64,000 bases of DNA from Anoxybacteroides tepidamans (GTDB lineage Bacteria; Bacillota; Bacilli; Bacillales; Anoxybacillaceae): assembly GCF_014201465.1 (NCBI RefSeq), contig NZ_JACHEP010000007.1:1-64000 (forward strand), read 5' to 3'. The stretch's first letter is position 1. Each line of letters begins with the position of its first letter. The translations under genes were made by a program, and so were the position numbers. Below the pieces are notes generated by a model. It did no database searches. It was not told where the DNA came from and worked only from the letters and a program-made list of their open reading frames with translations. Shown here one piece after another: positions 17,863-28,175 of the stretch.

Positions 17863-18613
17863 AGGGAATCACCTGAATTGGATCAATGAAATGATCGCCT
17901 TGTTTAATCGCAAAATAAAACACCCCTTTCGCGTCATTCCCCTCTTTCATCGCCGTTCCGACTTCTTTGCCCGCTTCAACAAAATCGTACAATTTTACCG
18001 TAATTGTCCCTAAATTGCCGTACCACGACTCACTTCCATCGGCGTGCTGAATAATGACCGTTTTTCCGAGTTTGTCTTTCGTGCCGGCAAACACAATGAT
18101 TCCTTCGTTCATCGCTTCGACCGGCGTATCACTTTCCGTTTCAATCATAATCCCTTGTCCATTTTCCGCAAAATTTTCAAGCACCCGTCCTGCTGCAGGA
18201 ACGGCATACGATGGCGTATTTTGTTTCTTCTCTGCTTTTTCCCTCGGCATTAAAGCAAGCGGCTCGCCGAATTGTTCTTCATACCATTTCGATACGGCCG
18301 CAAATTGAAATTGTTGCTCCATCGTCTGCTTGACAAACGTCCTTACCGGTTCGAACGTTGCGGAAGGGTTTTTAAATGCAATGGCTGTCACTAATACAAG
18401 GCAGGCGGAAAGAAACATTTTTAAAAGAAACGCTTCTTTTCGGAACAGAGGGTGTTTGTCGTCGGTTGAATAGCGATCATATGTGATGACCGGCTGCCCG
18501 TATCGCTCTTCATCTGTGACACTGATGAACGGCTCATAAGAGCTATGCTTAGCGGTACGCTCCCGTTTTCGTTTTTCAATTCGTTTTCGAATCTCCCTCG
18601 CACGCTTATTCAT
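17855..18613 (-). CDS. spoIVFA: SpoIVFB regulator SpoIVFA
   Basis: SpoIVFA holds SpoIVFB inactive with BofA until the forespore signal arrives. The 252-residue protein has a charged cytoplasmic N terminus (KRAREIRKRIEKRKRERT), one membrane segment at about 72-90, and a C-terminal degenerate LytM/M23-like domain (GIVVFAG-like NEGIIVFAGTKDKLGKTV, HADGSESWYGNL) facing the intermembrane space. Its promoter matches sigma-E, as known for the B. subtilis operon. Confidence 0.94.
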   Translation of the reverse strand: MNKRAREIRKRIEKRKRERTAKHSSYEPFISVTDEERYGQPVITYDRYSTDDKHPLFRKEAFLLKMFLSACLVLVTAIAFKNPSATFEPVRTFVKQTMEQQFQFAAVSKWYEEQFGEPLALMPREKAEKKQNTPSYAVPAAGRVLENFAENGQGIMIETESDTPVEAMNEGIIVFAGTKDKLGKTVIIQHADGSESWYGNLGTITVKLYDFVEAGKEVGTAMKEGNDAKGVFYFAIKQGDHFIDPIQVIPFE

Positions 18614-18646
18614 TTCTCACCATTCCCCAGCATAATTGTTTGTACT

Positions 18647-18675
18647 AATGTATGAGACAGGCGACAAAGATATGA
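18647..18675 (-). promoter_or_regulatory. Sigma-E-type promoter of spoIVFA-spoIVFB
   Basis: Minus strand: -35 TCATATC (18669-18675), 14-base spacer, -10 CATACATT (18647-18654), about 33 bases before spoIVFA. This closely fits the mother-cell sigma-E consensus. Confidence 0.8.
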
Positions 18676-18714
18676 TAAAAAAAGAAAGCCAATGCACGTT
18701 GCACTAGCTTTCTT
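18676..18714 (-). terminator. mreBCD-minCD terminator
   Basis: Minus strand AAGAAAGCTAGTGC pairs with GCATTGGCTTTCTT around the loop AACGT and is followed by TTTTT. It lies about 50 bases past the minD stop and directly before the spoIVFA promoter. Confidence 0.85.
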
Positions 18715-18765
18715 CACTAAATGTCTTTTCATTTTTAAGCAGCAAACAAAACTGACCCTTTTGAT

Positions 18766-19569
18766 TTAGCGAACACCAAAAAACTTTTTCAGTTTTGAAA
18801 ACACGCCTTTTTGCTCGTCTTCAAGCTGCTGCAGCGGCACCGATTCGCCAAGAATTCGTCTCGCAATATTTCGGTAGGCGATCGATGCCTTGCTCGTTGG
18901 ATCGAGAACAATCGGTTCGCCGTTGTTGGATGCTTTAATCACGTTTTCATCATCGGCGATAATCCCTAACAAATCGATCGACAAATGCATGACAATTTCA
19001 TCAATATCGAGCATGTCGCCGCTTTTCACCATATGGCTGCGAATGCGGTTAATCACAAGGCGCGGTCGCTTCACATGTTCCTCTTTTTCTAGCAATCCAA
19101 TAATTCGGTCCGCATCGCGCACCGCTGATACTTCCGGCGTCGTCACAACAATTGCTTGATCCGCTCCGGCCACCGCATTTTTATACCCTTGTTCGATGCC
19201 GGCCGGACAGTCAATGAGCACATAATCATAGTCTTGCTTTAACTCGCCGACAAGCAGCTTCATTTGCTCCGGCGTAACCGCTGTTTTATCGCTCGTTTGC
19301 GCCGCCGGCAGCAAATATAATTTATCATCAAACCGCTTATCTTTTACTAACGCCTTTTGCACGGTGCAACGGCCCTCTGCAACATCGACTAAATCATAAA
19401 TGATGCGGTTTTCAAGCCCCATTACGACATCCAGATTGCGCAAACCGATATCTGTATCAACAAGACAGACGCGTTTTCCCAACAGCGCAAGAGCCGTTCC
19501 TAAGTTTGCTGTTGTAGTCGTTTTTCCAACGCCACCTTTCCCGGACGTAATGACGATAGCTTCTCCCAC
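18766..19569 (-). CDS. minD: Septum site-determining ATPase MinD
   Basis: Membrane-associated ATPase that recruits MinC to block division near the poles. The 267-residue protein has the deviant Walker A GKGGVGKTT (10-18), DTDIGLRNLDVVMG, and a C-terminal amphipathic membrane helix (FSKLKKFFGVR). The start is GTG at 19569 behind AAAGGAG. It lies two bases after minC. Confidence 0.98.
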   Translation of the reverse strand: MGEAIVITSGKGGVGKTTTTANLGTALALLGKRVCLVDTDIGLRNLDVVMGLENRIIYDLVDVAEGRCTVQKALVKDKRFDDKLYLLPAAQTSDKTAVTPEQMKLLVGELKQDYDYVLIDCPAGIEQGYKNAVAGADQAIVVTTPEVSAVRDADRIIGLLEKEEHVKRPRLVINRIRSHMVKSGDMLDIDEIVMHLSIDLLGIIADDENVIKASNNGEPIVLDPTSKASIAYRNIARRILGESVPLQQLEDEQKGVFSKLKKFFGVR

Positions 19570-19571
19570 TG

Positions 19572-20252
19572 TTACAATCTCCTTTCTCCCCTTAGATTCG
19601 GCCGCAAATGCGTAAGTAGCTGCAAGCGATCGACAACGATTTGACCAGTGTCGTCAATATACGCACATTCCATTTCATTACGTTCCTCTGTTTTATAATC
19701 AGGCGCGCGATTCATCACATCGCTGATTCGTAGTTGCGTCGGCTTCATAATCGACGCCGCAATGACCGCTTCTTTATTTCCGTAACATCCCGCATGCGCA
19801 ATCCCTCTTAAAGCGCCGAGAATAAAAATGTTCCCTCCGGCAATCACCGTCCCCCCTGGATTCACATCCCCAATGAGCAATAAATCACCATGCACATGCA
19901 ATACTTGCCCAGAACGAACGATTTTCGCAACGGAAACGATTTCCGTTTTCTGTTTCCATTTGAGCGCCTCTTCTTTTGTCATGACGTTGCTGTCGATCGA
20001 CTCAACAACTAAATTTTTTTTCGCCCGAATGAGTGCACGCAATTCTTCTTCTTGTTTCGGCGTTAAATAGCGATTTCCAATTTTTAGATGAACAGAAACG
20101 AGCGGCCCGTCCGAATCTTCGTTCTCATTGATCGTTAATTTTTCATCCAATTCAGCGATTAAGTCTTCATAAGAACACGTATCATCGAGATGCAACGTCA
20201 GCCCATCTTTCGTTCCTTTCATCGTTACATATGGTTGTTTTTGCTTTTTCAC
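19572..20252 (-). CDS. minC: Septum site-determining protein MinC
   Basis: Inhibitor of FtsZ assembly activated by MinD. The N-terminal domain is seen in [17 protein letters not shown] and the C-terminal beta-helix in [30 protein letters not shown] with the MinD-contact end. I prefer GTG at 20252 (six bases after GAGGTG), giving 226 residues as in B. subtilis; another in-frame GTG lies at 20261. Confidence 0.96.
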   Translation of the reverse strand: MKKQKQPYVTMKGTKDGLTLHLDDTCSYEDLIAELDEKLTINENEDSDGPLVSVHLKIGNRYLTPKQEEELRALIRAKKNLVVESIDSNVMTKEEALKWKQKTEIVSVAKIVRSGQVLHVHGDLLLIGDVNPGGTVIAGGNIFILGALRGIAHAGCYGNKEAVIAASIMKPTQLRISDVMNRAPDYKTEERNEMECAYIDDTGQIVVDRLQLLTHLRPNLRGERRL

Positions 20253-20300
20253 AACGTTCACCTCAACGAATAATTCTACAGTCCTCTCCCGTTTTCCTTT

Positions 20301-20819
20301 TCATTCTTCCCGCTCGTAACGTTCGATTTTTAACAGCTGCTGTTTTAGAGGATAAGAAAAGAAAAGGAGAAAAAGCGCGTTTACAAGCAATGTCGGCAGC
20401 AGGCGGTACGAATAAAATTGATTGAGCGGCATGTCGGTTTTTCCAATTAACAACTGAATTCCGTACACATAACCTTCAAGAACCGAAACAGCAATCATAC
20501 TAAGAAAACAAGTGACAAACAAATGGTTGTGAAACATTTTCATCACTTTTGCCATCATGTAAGCAATTAACGTAAAGGAAAACATATACACGCCAAGAAT
20601 TTCCGTATACACTACATCATACAACATCCCCAAAATAAATCCATAAACCATTCCATACGTTTGCGCCACGTAAACGGTGATAAAAATAATAAAAATCAAT
20701 AAAAATCGCGGCGCAAACAAATAATGTTGATACCATTCATTTTTTGGCCATAGATCGACAAAAAGGCTTTCACTGACGAAAAAAAGAGTGGCGAGAAAAG
20801 GAAGGAACAGCTTTTTCAT
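20301..20819 (-). CDS. mreD: Rod shape-determining membrane protein MreD
   Basis: A 172-residue polytopic membrane protein of the elongasome, mostly hydrophobic, with five to six segments (for example FLLIFIIFITVYVAQTYGMV). Its start overlaps the mreC stop by four bases, showing translational coupling in mreBCD. Confidence 0.93.
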   Translation of the reverse strand: MKKLFLPFLATLFFVSESLFVDLWPKNEWYQHYLFAPRFLLIFIIFITVYVAQTYGMVYGFILGMLYDVVYTEILGVYMFSFTLIAYMMAKVMKMFHNHLFVTCFLSMIAVSVLEGYVYGIQLLIGKTDMPLNQFYSYRLLPTLLVNALFLLFFSYPLKQQLLKIERYEREE

Positions 20820-21679
20820 TTTGTTTCCCCCTCTTCTTGCACGTCTATTTTTCGCTTCACGATAATCACATCATCAACGTCGTAAAAATTCGCGGCCGGT
20901 TTGACATATGCCATTTTCGTCAACCCGTATTCATCCGGTACAACTTCCTCCACTTCACCGATCAGAAGCCCCTTTGGAAAAACTCCGCCAAGGCCAGATG
21001 TCAATACAAGTTGTTTTTTCTCAATCTTCGCATCAAACGGAATTTGTTTTAAAAGCAAGGCTTCTCGTTTTCGATCATATCCTTCAATTAAACCGAATAC
21101 ATTTTCTTCTTTTCCTTGAACGTATGCCGAAATGCGGTTTTGCTGGTCAATGGCACTTAATAGTTGAACAGTTGACGTAAACTGGGAGGCAAGCTGGATC
21201 TTACCGATTAATCCTGCCGGCGTAATGACCGCCATGTCTTTTTTCACGCCTTGCTGTTCTCCTTTATTGACGATCACCGTTTCTTGCCAACGGTCCGGAT
21301 TTCGCCCAATGACTGTTGCTTGAATCGAAATAAAGTCGCGCAAGCTTTCTTTTTTGTTTAAAATCGCACGAAGCTCTTCGTTTTCTTTTTTTAGCGTTTG
21401 TACTTCTGCCTCAAGCATCACATATTCTTCAAGCCGCGCTTTTAATAACTTGTTTTCTTTATATGTGTTTTTCATGTCTTGAACATTCTCAAAGAAGCCC
21501 GCAACGAGCTGTGCGGGCTTATGGAATAAAAACTGGACAAAACCGGTTGTGTCTTTCAAAAACTGCTCGGACCATGTAAGTTCTTTCCGATCCTTTAAGG
21601 AAAAACCAATCAATGCCACGAGAAAAATAATGCTGACGAGCAACAAAATGAGCCGTTTGTTTAAAAAGAATTGTGGCAT
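20816..21679 (-). CDS. mreC: Rod shape-determining protein MreC
   Basis: A 287-residue bitopic protein: an N-terminal membrane segment (LILLLVSIIFLVALIGF), a coiled coil (about 75-110, LKARLEEYVMLEAEVQTLKK) and the extracellular beta-barrel domain (VIGRNPDRWQETVIVNKGEQQGV). It scaffolds cell-wall elongation with MreB and MreD. Confidence 0.96.
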   Translation of the reverse strand: MPQFFLNKRLILLLVSIIFLVALIGFSLKDRKELTWSEQFLKDTTGFVQFLFHKPAQLVAGFFENVQDMKNTYKENKLLKARLEEYVMLEAEVQTLKKENEELRAILNKKESLRDFISIQATVIGRNPDRWQETVIVNKGEQQGVKKDMAVITPAGLIGKIQLASQFTSTVQLLSAIDQQNRISAYVQGKEENVFGLIEGYDRKREALLLKQIPFDAKIEKKQLVLTSGLGGVFPKGLLIGEVEEVVPDEYGLTKMAYVKPAANFYDVDDVIIVKRKIDVQEEGETK

Positions 21680-21698
21680 GATTTACACCCTCTTACGA

Positions 21699-22760
<1,062 letters not shown>

Positions 22761-22866
22761 TCAAATTCGTTCATCTAATCGTATTAATGATGGACAACAC
22801 GCCCACAAAACATTTGGCAAAACTCATAACTGTTATTATAACGCATTCGACAAAAAAAGAGAACTA

Positions 22867-23556
22867 TTACACATATCCTTTTTCTTTCAAGCTAATGAAT
22901 TTTTGATCGCCAATGATTAAATGATCTAAAAGCTCGATGCCGATGATGCGGCCGCATTCGGCAAGGCGTCGCGTCACTTCAATGTCTTCGCGGCTTGGAG
23001 TCGGATCCCCTGAAGGGTGGTTGTGTGCGCAAATAATGGAAGCGGCTGAACGTTTAATCGCTTCTTTAAATACTTCGCGCGGGTGAACGATGGAGGCGTT
23101 TAAACTCCCGATAAAGACGGTTTTGCGGTGGATAACTTGGTTTTTCGTATTTAAATAAATCGCGACAAAATGTTCTTGGGATAAAAAGCGCATATCGTCC
23201 ATTAAATATTTTGCCCCATCTTCCGGCGAACGAATCACATACCGTTCGTCATAGCTGAGGCGGCTGATGCGCCGGCCGAGTTCGATGGCCGCCAAAATTT
23301 GAATCGCTTTGGCAGCACCGATCCCTTTAATGCTCGTCATTTCTTCAACGGTCGCATCTTTCAATAGACGAAGTCCTTCAAAATGGTGAAGCAGCCGCTG
23401 AGCAAGCTGCAACACCGATTCATCTTTTGTCCCTGTACGCAATAAAATCGCTAATAATTCTTGGTTCGACAAACTTTCCGGTCCGTCGGAAAGAAGACGC
23501 TCGCGCGGACGGGCATCTTTCGGAACATCGCGGATCATGAGTGACATCGTTTTCAA
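22867..23556 (-). CDS. radC: RadC-like JAMM/MPN domain protein
   Basis: A 229-residue protein with an N-terminal helix-hairpin-helix region (VEEMTSIKGIGAAKAIQILAA) and a C-terminal JAMM metalloprotease-like domain (CAHNHPSGDPTPSREDIEVT). The name RadC is historical and a repair role is doubtful. TTG at 23556 is the likely start, seven bases after AGGAGG. It lies between maf and mreB as in B. subtilis. Confidence 0.94.
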   Translation of the reverse strand: MKTMSLMIRDVPKDARPRERLLSDGPESLSNQELLAILLRTGTKDESVLQLAQRLLHHFEGLRLLKDATVEEMTSIKGIGAAKAIQILAAIELGRRISRLSYDERYVIRSPEDGAKYLMDDMRFLSQEHFVAIYLNTKNQVIHRKTVFIGSLNASIVHPREVFKEAIKRSAASIICAHNHPSGDPTPSREDIEVTRRLAECGRIIGIELLDHLIIGDQKFISLKEKGYV

Positions 23557-23572
23557 TTCGTTTCCTCCTTTC

Positions 23573-24136
23573 TTATTTCCAGCCGATCTTTTTTAACTCA
23601 CGTACCGTGCGGGCAAGCGGCAGTCCAACGACAGAAAAATAGTCGCCCTCGATTCGTTTGACAAACAGCGCCCCTTTTCCTTGAATCCCGTACGCCCCTG
23701 CTTTATCCATCGGCTCGCCCGTTTCGATATATTCAAAAATGTCTTCATCTGTGATATCCCAAAACGTTACCGCCGTCCGCTCGACAAAAACCGTTTCCTG
23801 TTCCGGTGCGATAATCGCCACTCCTGTAAACACGTGATGCGTCTTTCCCGATAGCAAGCGCAGCATTTCACATGCTTCCTGTTTTGTTTTTGGCTTTCCT
23901 AGTACTTGTCTGTTATACACTACGATCGTATCCGCACCGATCACATACGCACCGGGATTCGTTTTTTGCACCGCTTTCGCTTTTTGATAAGCGAGCGACT
24001 GGACAATTTGCTCAGGAGACTCGTTTCGTTGGATTTGTTCGTCGATATCACTGACGAGGATGTCAAAGCGGAGGCCAGCCATTTCAAGCAGCTGTTTGCG
24101 CCGAGGAGAGCTGGAGGCTAGTATGAGTCGTTTCAT
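23573..24136 (-). CDS. maf: Maf nucleotide pyrophosphatase
   Basis: Hydrolyses non-canonical nucleoside triphosphates (dTTP/UTP class) and has been linked to septum inhibition in B. subtilis. The start ATG at 24136 gives [20 protein letters not shown], the family signature, with AAGGG eight bases before. [18 protein letters not shown] and the end region [11 protein letters not shown] are typical. Length 187 residues is normal. Confidence 0.95.
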   Translation of the reverse strand: MKRLILASSSPRRKQLLEMAGLRFDILVSDIDEQIQRNESPEQIVQSLAYQKAKAVQKTNPGAYVIGADTIVVYNRQVLGKPKTKQEACEMLRLLSGKTHHVFTGVAIIAPEQETVFVERTAVTFWDITDEDIFEYIETGEPMDKAGAYGIQGKGALFVKRIEGDYFSVVGLPLARTVRELKKIGWK

Positions 24137-24325
24137 ATCCATCACCCTTTTTGTACTCGCTTCAAATTGGAAGATACACTTGTATCGTACCAAATTTATC
24201 CGTTTGACACAATTTTTTTATTAAGAAAAGCGGAGGCGAGCGTCTAACGCTACATCTTCCGCCGAGAAACGTTTGCCACTTCGACGGAAAAAAGGATATT
24301 TCCCTTAATGCGTTATGAGCTGAAG

Positions 24326-24577
24326 CTATATAAATGCAATTTGGAACTTTAACGTTTTCGTTTTTTATGGAGTAACCGGTGTTTTTCGACTGTCGGGTGA
24401 CCGAACAACACCGCTTCCAGACAAATACATTTATCTGTGAAGCGATTGGTTGTTCGGTCCTCTGTCACGCGAAGGCGTGACGAAGGCAAGTCACACACTT
24501 GCCTCCGACAGTCGAAAAAATAGGGAGCCTACTTTTTCGTCAACCATAAGTTAAACCTCCCAGTTGTATTTATATAG
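24326..24577. repeat. MITE-like inverted-repeat element, family 1, long copy
   Basis: The 252-base segment is bounded by CTATATAAATGCAA (24326-24339) and its near-perfect inverse TTGTATTTATATAG (24564-24577). Inside are nested inverted repeats (CGACTGTCGG / CCGACAGTCG, GACCGAACAAC / GTTGTTCGGTC, GGCAAGTC / GACTTGCC type). A shorter inverted copy is at 29647-29758. No coding potential and no clear target duplication is seen. The flanks 24137-24325 and 24578-24681 hold no gene I can support. Confidence 0.75.
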
Positions 24578-24681
24578 ACGCCCATGCCGAAAAAAATTCG
24601 GCGCCATCGGAAGAATGAAAATACCCTTCTGTCGAATATTTCAAGTTTATACATTTTGGAATTTGGGTATTTTCAGGATAG

Positions 24682-24712
24682 ACAATAAAAAAGAAGCGAC
24701 TCGCTTCTTATC
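24682..24712 (-). terminator. spoIIB terminator
   Basis: AAGAAGCGA and TCGCTTCTT on the minus strand, separated by a single G, are followed by TTTTATTG. The hairpin overlaps the spoIIB stop codon. Confidence 0.75.
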
Positions 24713-25604
24713 GGGTCGATTCGACATCTTTTTTCAGTGCGTAGAGCAGTTCTTGCTGCGTTCTCCACAATAGTGCCTCCTCTTTCGTTTCACGGTAGGC
24801 GATTAATGATAAATAAGCGTTTGTGATATACTTCCCTTCCTTCTGATTAAAAGCTGGCTGCACTTTCTTATATTGGCTTTCTAAAGCCGTCCATTGACCG
24901 TCTTTCACATCGTTTTTTGCCAACAGTTGGACCGATAGATCGGTCATCATCTCATATAGCGACTGCACAGTTGAATCATTGATGGACGAAACAGATACCG
25001 CTTTAATATAAGTCGTTTGCCCTTTTTGTTTGTATAAATCGTTCAGCGGCTTAAGCGATTGCTTGTCCATCGCTACGCCAATGAATACCGATGTCGGCTG
25101 CTTCCCAACAAGCACGGCCGGAATTTGAGACGATTGCAGCTGTTTCGCATATGTTTCAGCTGCTTTTTCGTCGTCAAACACTCCTGCTTGAATGACACTT
25201 ACAGCAAGCGGTTGCGTTAATGCCTCTTTAGACGTCCCCTCATTCGGCGAAGAAACGTAATTGAGGGTAGCCGTAGTTGTGAGCGAAGCATTCTCTTTTT
25301 GCTTTGGAATGATATGAAGAACGACAAAGCCGAAGCTTGTCCCGATGATCACCGCCAACAAAATCGACAAAACCGCTGATTTGAGACGGGCATTGATCAT
25401 TCGCTTTAATGGCGAACGCTTCGATAATCGCTTTTCCTGTTCAAATGAAACAGGCGGCATAGCCTCTTCCCTTATCACCGCTTCCTCTTCGATGGCAGCG
25501 CTTATTTCTTTTCCTACCATTTCGACATCAGACTGTTTTTCCATCATAAACGGCCGCTCTTCTCCGTTAATTTTAACCGTAATCTCTTTTCCGTGCTTGT
25601 CCAT
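24708..25604 (-). CDS. spoIIB: SPOR-domain sporulation protein SpoIIB
   Basis: SpoIIB localises to the sporulation septum and assists engulfment in B. subtilis. The 298-residue protein has a cytoplasmic N terminus (KEITVKINGEERPF), one membrane segment at about 85-105 (VLSILLAVIIGTSFGFVVLHI) and a C-terminal SPOR domain (about 140-220, AVSVIQAGVFDDEKAAETYA, LKPLNDLYKQKGQTTYIK) expected to bind denuded septal peptidoglycan. The start at 25604 was chosen for its ribosome binding site and match to the family. Position between comC/pil genes and maf matches B. subtilis. Sequence outside SPOR is poorly conserved. Confidence 0.85.
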   Translation of the reverse strand: MDKHGKEITVKINGEERPFMMEKQSDVEMVGKEISAAIEEEAVIREEAMPPVSFEQEKRLSKRSPLKRMINARLKSAVLSILLAVIIGTSFGFVVLHIIPKQKENASLTTTATLNYVSSPNEGTSKEALTQPLAVSVIQAGVFDDEKAAETYAKQLQSSQIPAVLVGKQPTSVFIGVAMDKQSLKPLNDLYKQKGQTTYIKAVSVSSINDSTVQSLYEMMTDLSVQLLAKNDVKDGQWTALESQYKKVQPAFNQKEGKYITNAYLSLIAYRETKEEALLWRTQQELLYALKKDVESTR

Positions 25605-25657
25605 CTTTTCACCATCCCCGTTTCGTCGATTCTTTGCCCATCTTATCATAACGACGA

Positions 25658-25689
25658 CAAAAAAGAACAAGACATTTGTCGTCTTGTTC
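25658..25689 (-). terminator. Terminator of the pilus operon
   Basis: GAACAAGAC / GTCTTGTTC with a seven-base loop, followed by six T on the minus strand. It lies between pilO and spoIIB and so separates the two transcripts. Confidence 0.85.
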
Positions 25690-25823
25690 TCGAAGGTTTT
25701 CGTCAAATTTCGCGTCATTTCAAGTCTTTAATAAGCAAAACCGACAGTTATTTTGTAAACATTTCCAAGTTCATATCATTCCCTGATTCATGCATGGCTA
25801 CACCGAAATTCCCCCCGCACCTT

Positions 25824-26621
25824 TTACCGCTGCGGTGACTGTTCTCCATCTTTCGGCTCGTCCGGAATCAATTCAGTCAACGGATTCCGTTTTTCGCTTG
25901 GAGGGGGAACGTCGAGCGGCGGCACTTTGTTTTGTAAATTCACCAACCCCGGATAATAAAACGCGCTGACTGTTAATGAGTACGTTAACGGCTTCACGGT
26001 TGCATCGGCGGATGTCAATTCAGGATTCCCCGTAAATGATAGCGCTTCAACAGAAACGATGCGATCGAGCCCTTCTAACGTTTGCAAAAACCGCTCTAAA
26101 TGATAGTACGACGGTGATTGCACCGTCAGCTGAACCGTGATTTTCTTTAGGCCGTCTGGCAGCGCAAGCGAGGAATTGTTTTGTTGTTGCGGTGAAGATG
26201 GCTGCACCGGTTGCGAATTGGTGTTTAACTGCGCCTCAACACCTTGCCCAATCGTTTGATTTGTCGCTTGCGGCGGCGCATTGATTTCTGCGTTTTCGTT
26301 AAAAGCCATGCTCGAAATAAAGCTATTTGAAACAACTTCTGCTTTTTCCAAATCAAGGATCAGTTGTTCGACAAGCGGTTTGACAGGCACTTTTTTCTGT
26401 AATTCAACGATGCTGTCCGTTACGTCCGTCTGCTGTTTGGACGCTTGTGCCTGCAACGCGGCGAGCAGTTTTTTCTCGTTTGAAACGGTGGCATTCAGCT
26501 CATCAATGCGGCTATAAAGTGGCTTCAGCTTATAAAGATAGAGAACGGCAAAAAACGCACCGATCAAGATTAACGAAAAGAGCAAAAGCAAAATTTGGCG
26601 TTTCGCAAACCGGACGGTCAT
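25824..26621 (-). CDS. pilO: Type IV pilus assembly protein PilO-like
   Basis: A 265-residue bitopic protein: a membrane segment at about 10-30 (ILLLLFSLILIGAFFAVLYLY), a coiled coil (about 35-75) and a C-terminal ferredoxin-like domain (KKITVQLTVQSPSYYHLERF, LEGLDRIVSVEALSF) typical of PilO. It forms the PilMNO alignment platform. The start overlaps pilN by four bases. The C terminus is proline-rich and charged. Confidence 0.88.
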   Translation of the reverse strand: MTVRFAKRQILLLLFSLILIGAFFAVLYLYKLKPLYSRIDELNATVSNEKKLLAALQAQASKQQTDVTDSIVELQKKVPVKPLVEQLILDLEKAEVVSNSFISSMAFNENAEINAPPQATNQTIGQGVEAQLNTNSQPVQPSSPQQQNNSSLALPDGLKKITVQLTVQSPSYYHLERFLQTLEGLDRIVSVEALSFTGNPELTSADATVKPLTYSLTVSAFYYPGLVNLQNKVPPLDVPPPSEKRNPLTELIPDEPKDGEQSPQR

Positions 26622-27214
26622 GATTGTTTCCCCTTTTCCTCTTTTAACGCGTCTTTGTTTACGTGTAGTTCATATTGTGCAACATAACGCGGCAATATAT
26701 TGTTCTTTTCTGTTGCGTTCGTTTGGCCGCTCTGTCCTCCTGTTGCCGTTACGCTTTTTAGCTGCACGTCAGCAACAAAATTCGCATCTTCTAATCGCTT
26801 TAGGTAATAAGCCGCATCTTCGCTCGTATCAAACTGCACTGTTATATTTACCGTTCCATCTTCTGTATAAGAAAAGTTCATGAAAAATCCTCGCTCCGGC
26901 AAAAGCTTCGCCAGCCCGCGAAGAAGCAATACTGTTTTCAGCGGATATTGTTTCGCCCATTCGACCGTCTTTTTTAACTCCTGCACTTCTTGCACGGATT
27001 GGACGTTTTCTAGCTTTTGCTGCTCCGCCGCCTCAAGCGCGCGCATTTGCTTTAGCTCTTGCGTTAACGATTCGATTTGTCTGTTTGCTTTTTGCACGGA
27101 TAAATAAAAAACCGTACCGGCAGCGATCGTTGCGACAAACACAATGATGATGCCAACGAGAAATACCATGTTTTTCGGTTCTTTTTTCGGCAGTAAATTA
27201 ACGTCGATGAACAT
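26618..27214 (-). CDS. pilN: Type IV pilus assembly protein PilN
   Basis: A 198-residue protein opening with MFIDVNLLPKKEPKN, the conserved PilN N terminus that binds PilM. One membrane segment (about 18-40) follows, then a coiled coil and a C-terminal domain (VNITVQFDTSEDAAYYLKRLE). It overlaps pilM by 17 bases. Confidence 0.92.
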   Translation of the reverse strand: MFIDVNLLPKKEPKNMVFLVGIIIVFVATIAAGTVFYLSVQKANRQIESLTQELKQMRALEAAEQQKLENVQSVQEVQELKKTVEWAKQYPLKTVLLLRGLAKLLPERGFFMNFSYTEDGTVNITVQFDTSEDAAYYLKRLEDANFVADVQLKSVTATGGQSGQTNATEKNNILPRYVAQYELHVNKDALKEEKGKQS

Positions 27215-28160
27215 AGTTCGTTCCCTCTTTTAGTCCAAGTCCCCATGCTAAATGATAGCGAGGGTCAATCACCGTTGCAAGCGGTTCGGACAAGCGTTCA
27301 ACCGGAACGTCAAACCGCTCTTGCATCACCTCATGAATATGGTGCAAATACGGGTGATCGCCAGTTAACAATAGCCGCGTAATTTGCGCGTTTCCTTGAT
27401 GGATCGAAAAGCGGTAAAAGTTCATAACCCGGTCGATTTCTTTATATACATCTTCAAACGGCCGAAGCAACTCTTCCATATGATTCGTTCTCATTTTTTC
27501 ATCCAATGATTCAAACAAAAGTTGCCGCATGAAAACAGGAATATGGTTATAGAAGGCGCTGACATTGACGGCTGATTCATCAATTTGTACAATCAGTAAA
27601 TGATCTTCTTTCCGCACTTGGTCGGCCGCATAAAATAAGCGGTAGACGCATAGCGGCGATACATCAGCGGCAATCGGACGGAGCTTAACATCCTCTAAAA
27701 GTTGCGCATAATCGATTACGATTTGTTCCGGAGCGGTAAACAACAAAATCGTAAGTTTCTCCTTCGTTTTTTCTAACACGGCGTAATCGAACACCGGATC
27801 TTCAAACGGCAAATGAATCGTCGTTCCAAGCTCCATAAATAAATAGCCGCGAATCTCATCCTCCTGTAGATCGTTTGGAAGAGAGAGGCGCCGAATAACG
27901 ACGACTGGATCAGGGGCAATAAAGCGGACGCGCCGTTTTTTCAACTTCCATTCGCTCACACATTCCTCCAAAATCATCGCAAGCGTTTCCCGATCATGGA
28001 TTTTCCCGTTGTGAATCAACCCTTTAGGAAGTTCTCGCTCTCCGCATTTATGGAACGAAAACAGATCATGAGGCTTTAGCTCGACATAGCGAATAACGTG
28101 GTCTTTGATTACAAGATTGGCTACTTTATGTCGCGGTTTGAATAAGTTCATCATATTCAT
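27198..28160 (-). CDS. pilM: Type IV pilus assembly protein PilM
   Basis: A 320-residue cytoplasmic actin-like ATPase-fold protein. It has NLVIKDHVIRYVELKPHD at the start, VRFIAPDPVVVIRRLSLP and a BLIVQIDESAVNVSAFY-type phosphate segment (LLIVQIDESAVNVSAF). It couples PilN to the assembly motor ring. Downstream of comC in the same operon. Confidence 0.9.
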   Translation of the reverse strand: MNMMNLFKPRHKVANLVIKDHVIRYVELKPHDLFSFHKCGERELPKGLIHNGKIHDRETLAMILEECVSEWKLKKRRVRFIAPDPVVVIRRLSLPNDLQEDEIRGYLFMELGTTIHLPFEDPVFDYAVLEKTKEKLTILLFTAPEQIVIDYAQLLEDVKLRPIAADVSPLCVYRLFYAADQVRKEDHLLIVQIDESAVNVSAFYNHIPVFMRQLLFESLDEKMRTNHMEELLRPFEDVYKEIDRVMNFYRFSIHQGNAQITRLLLTGDHPYLHHIHEVMQERFDVPVERLSEPLATVIDPRYHLAWGLGLKEGTNYVHRR

Positions 28161-28175
28161 ATTGTTTCCCTCGTA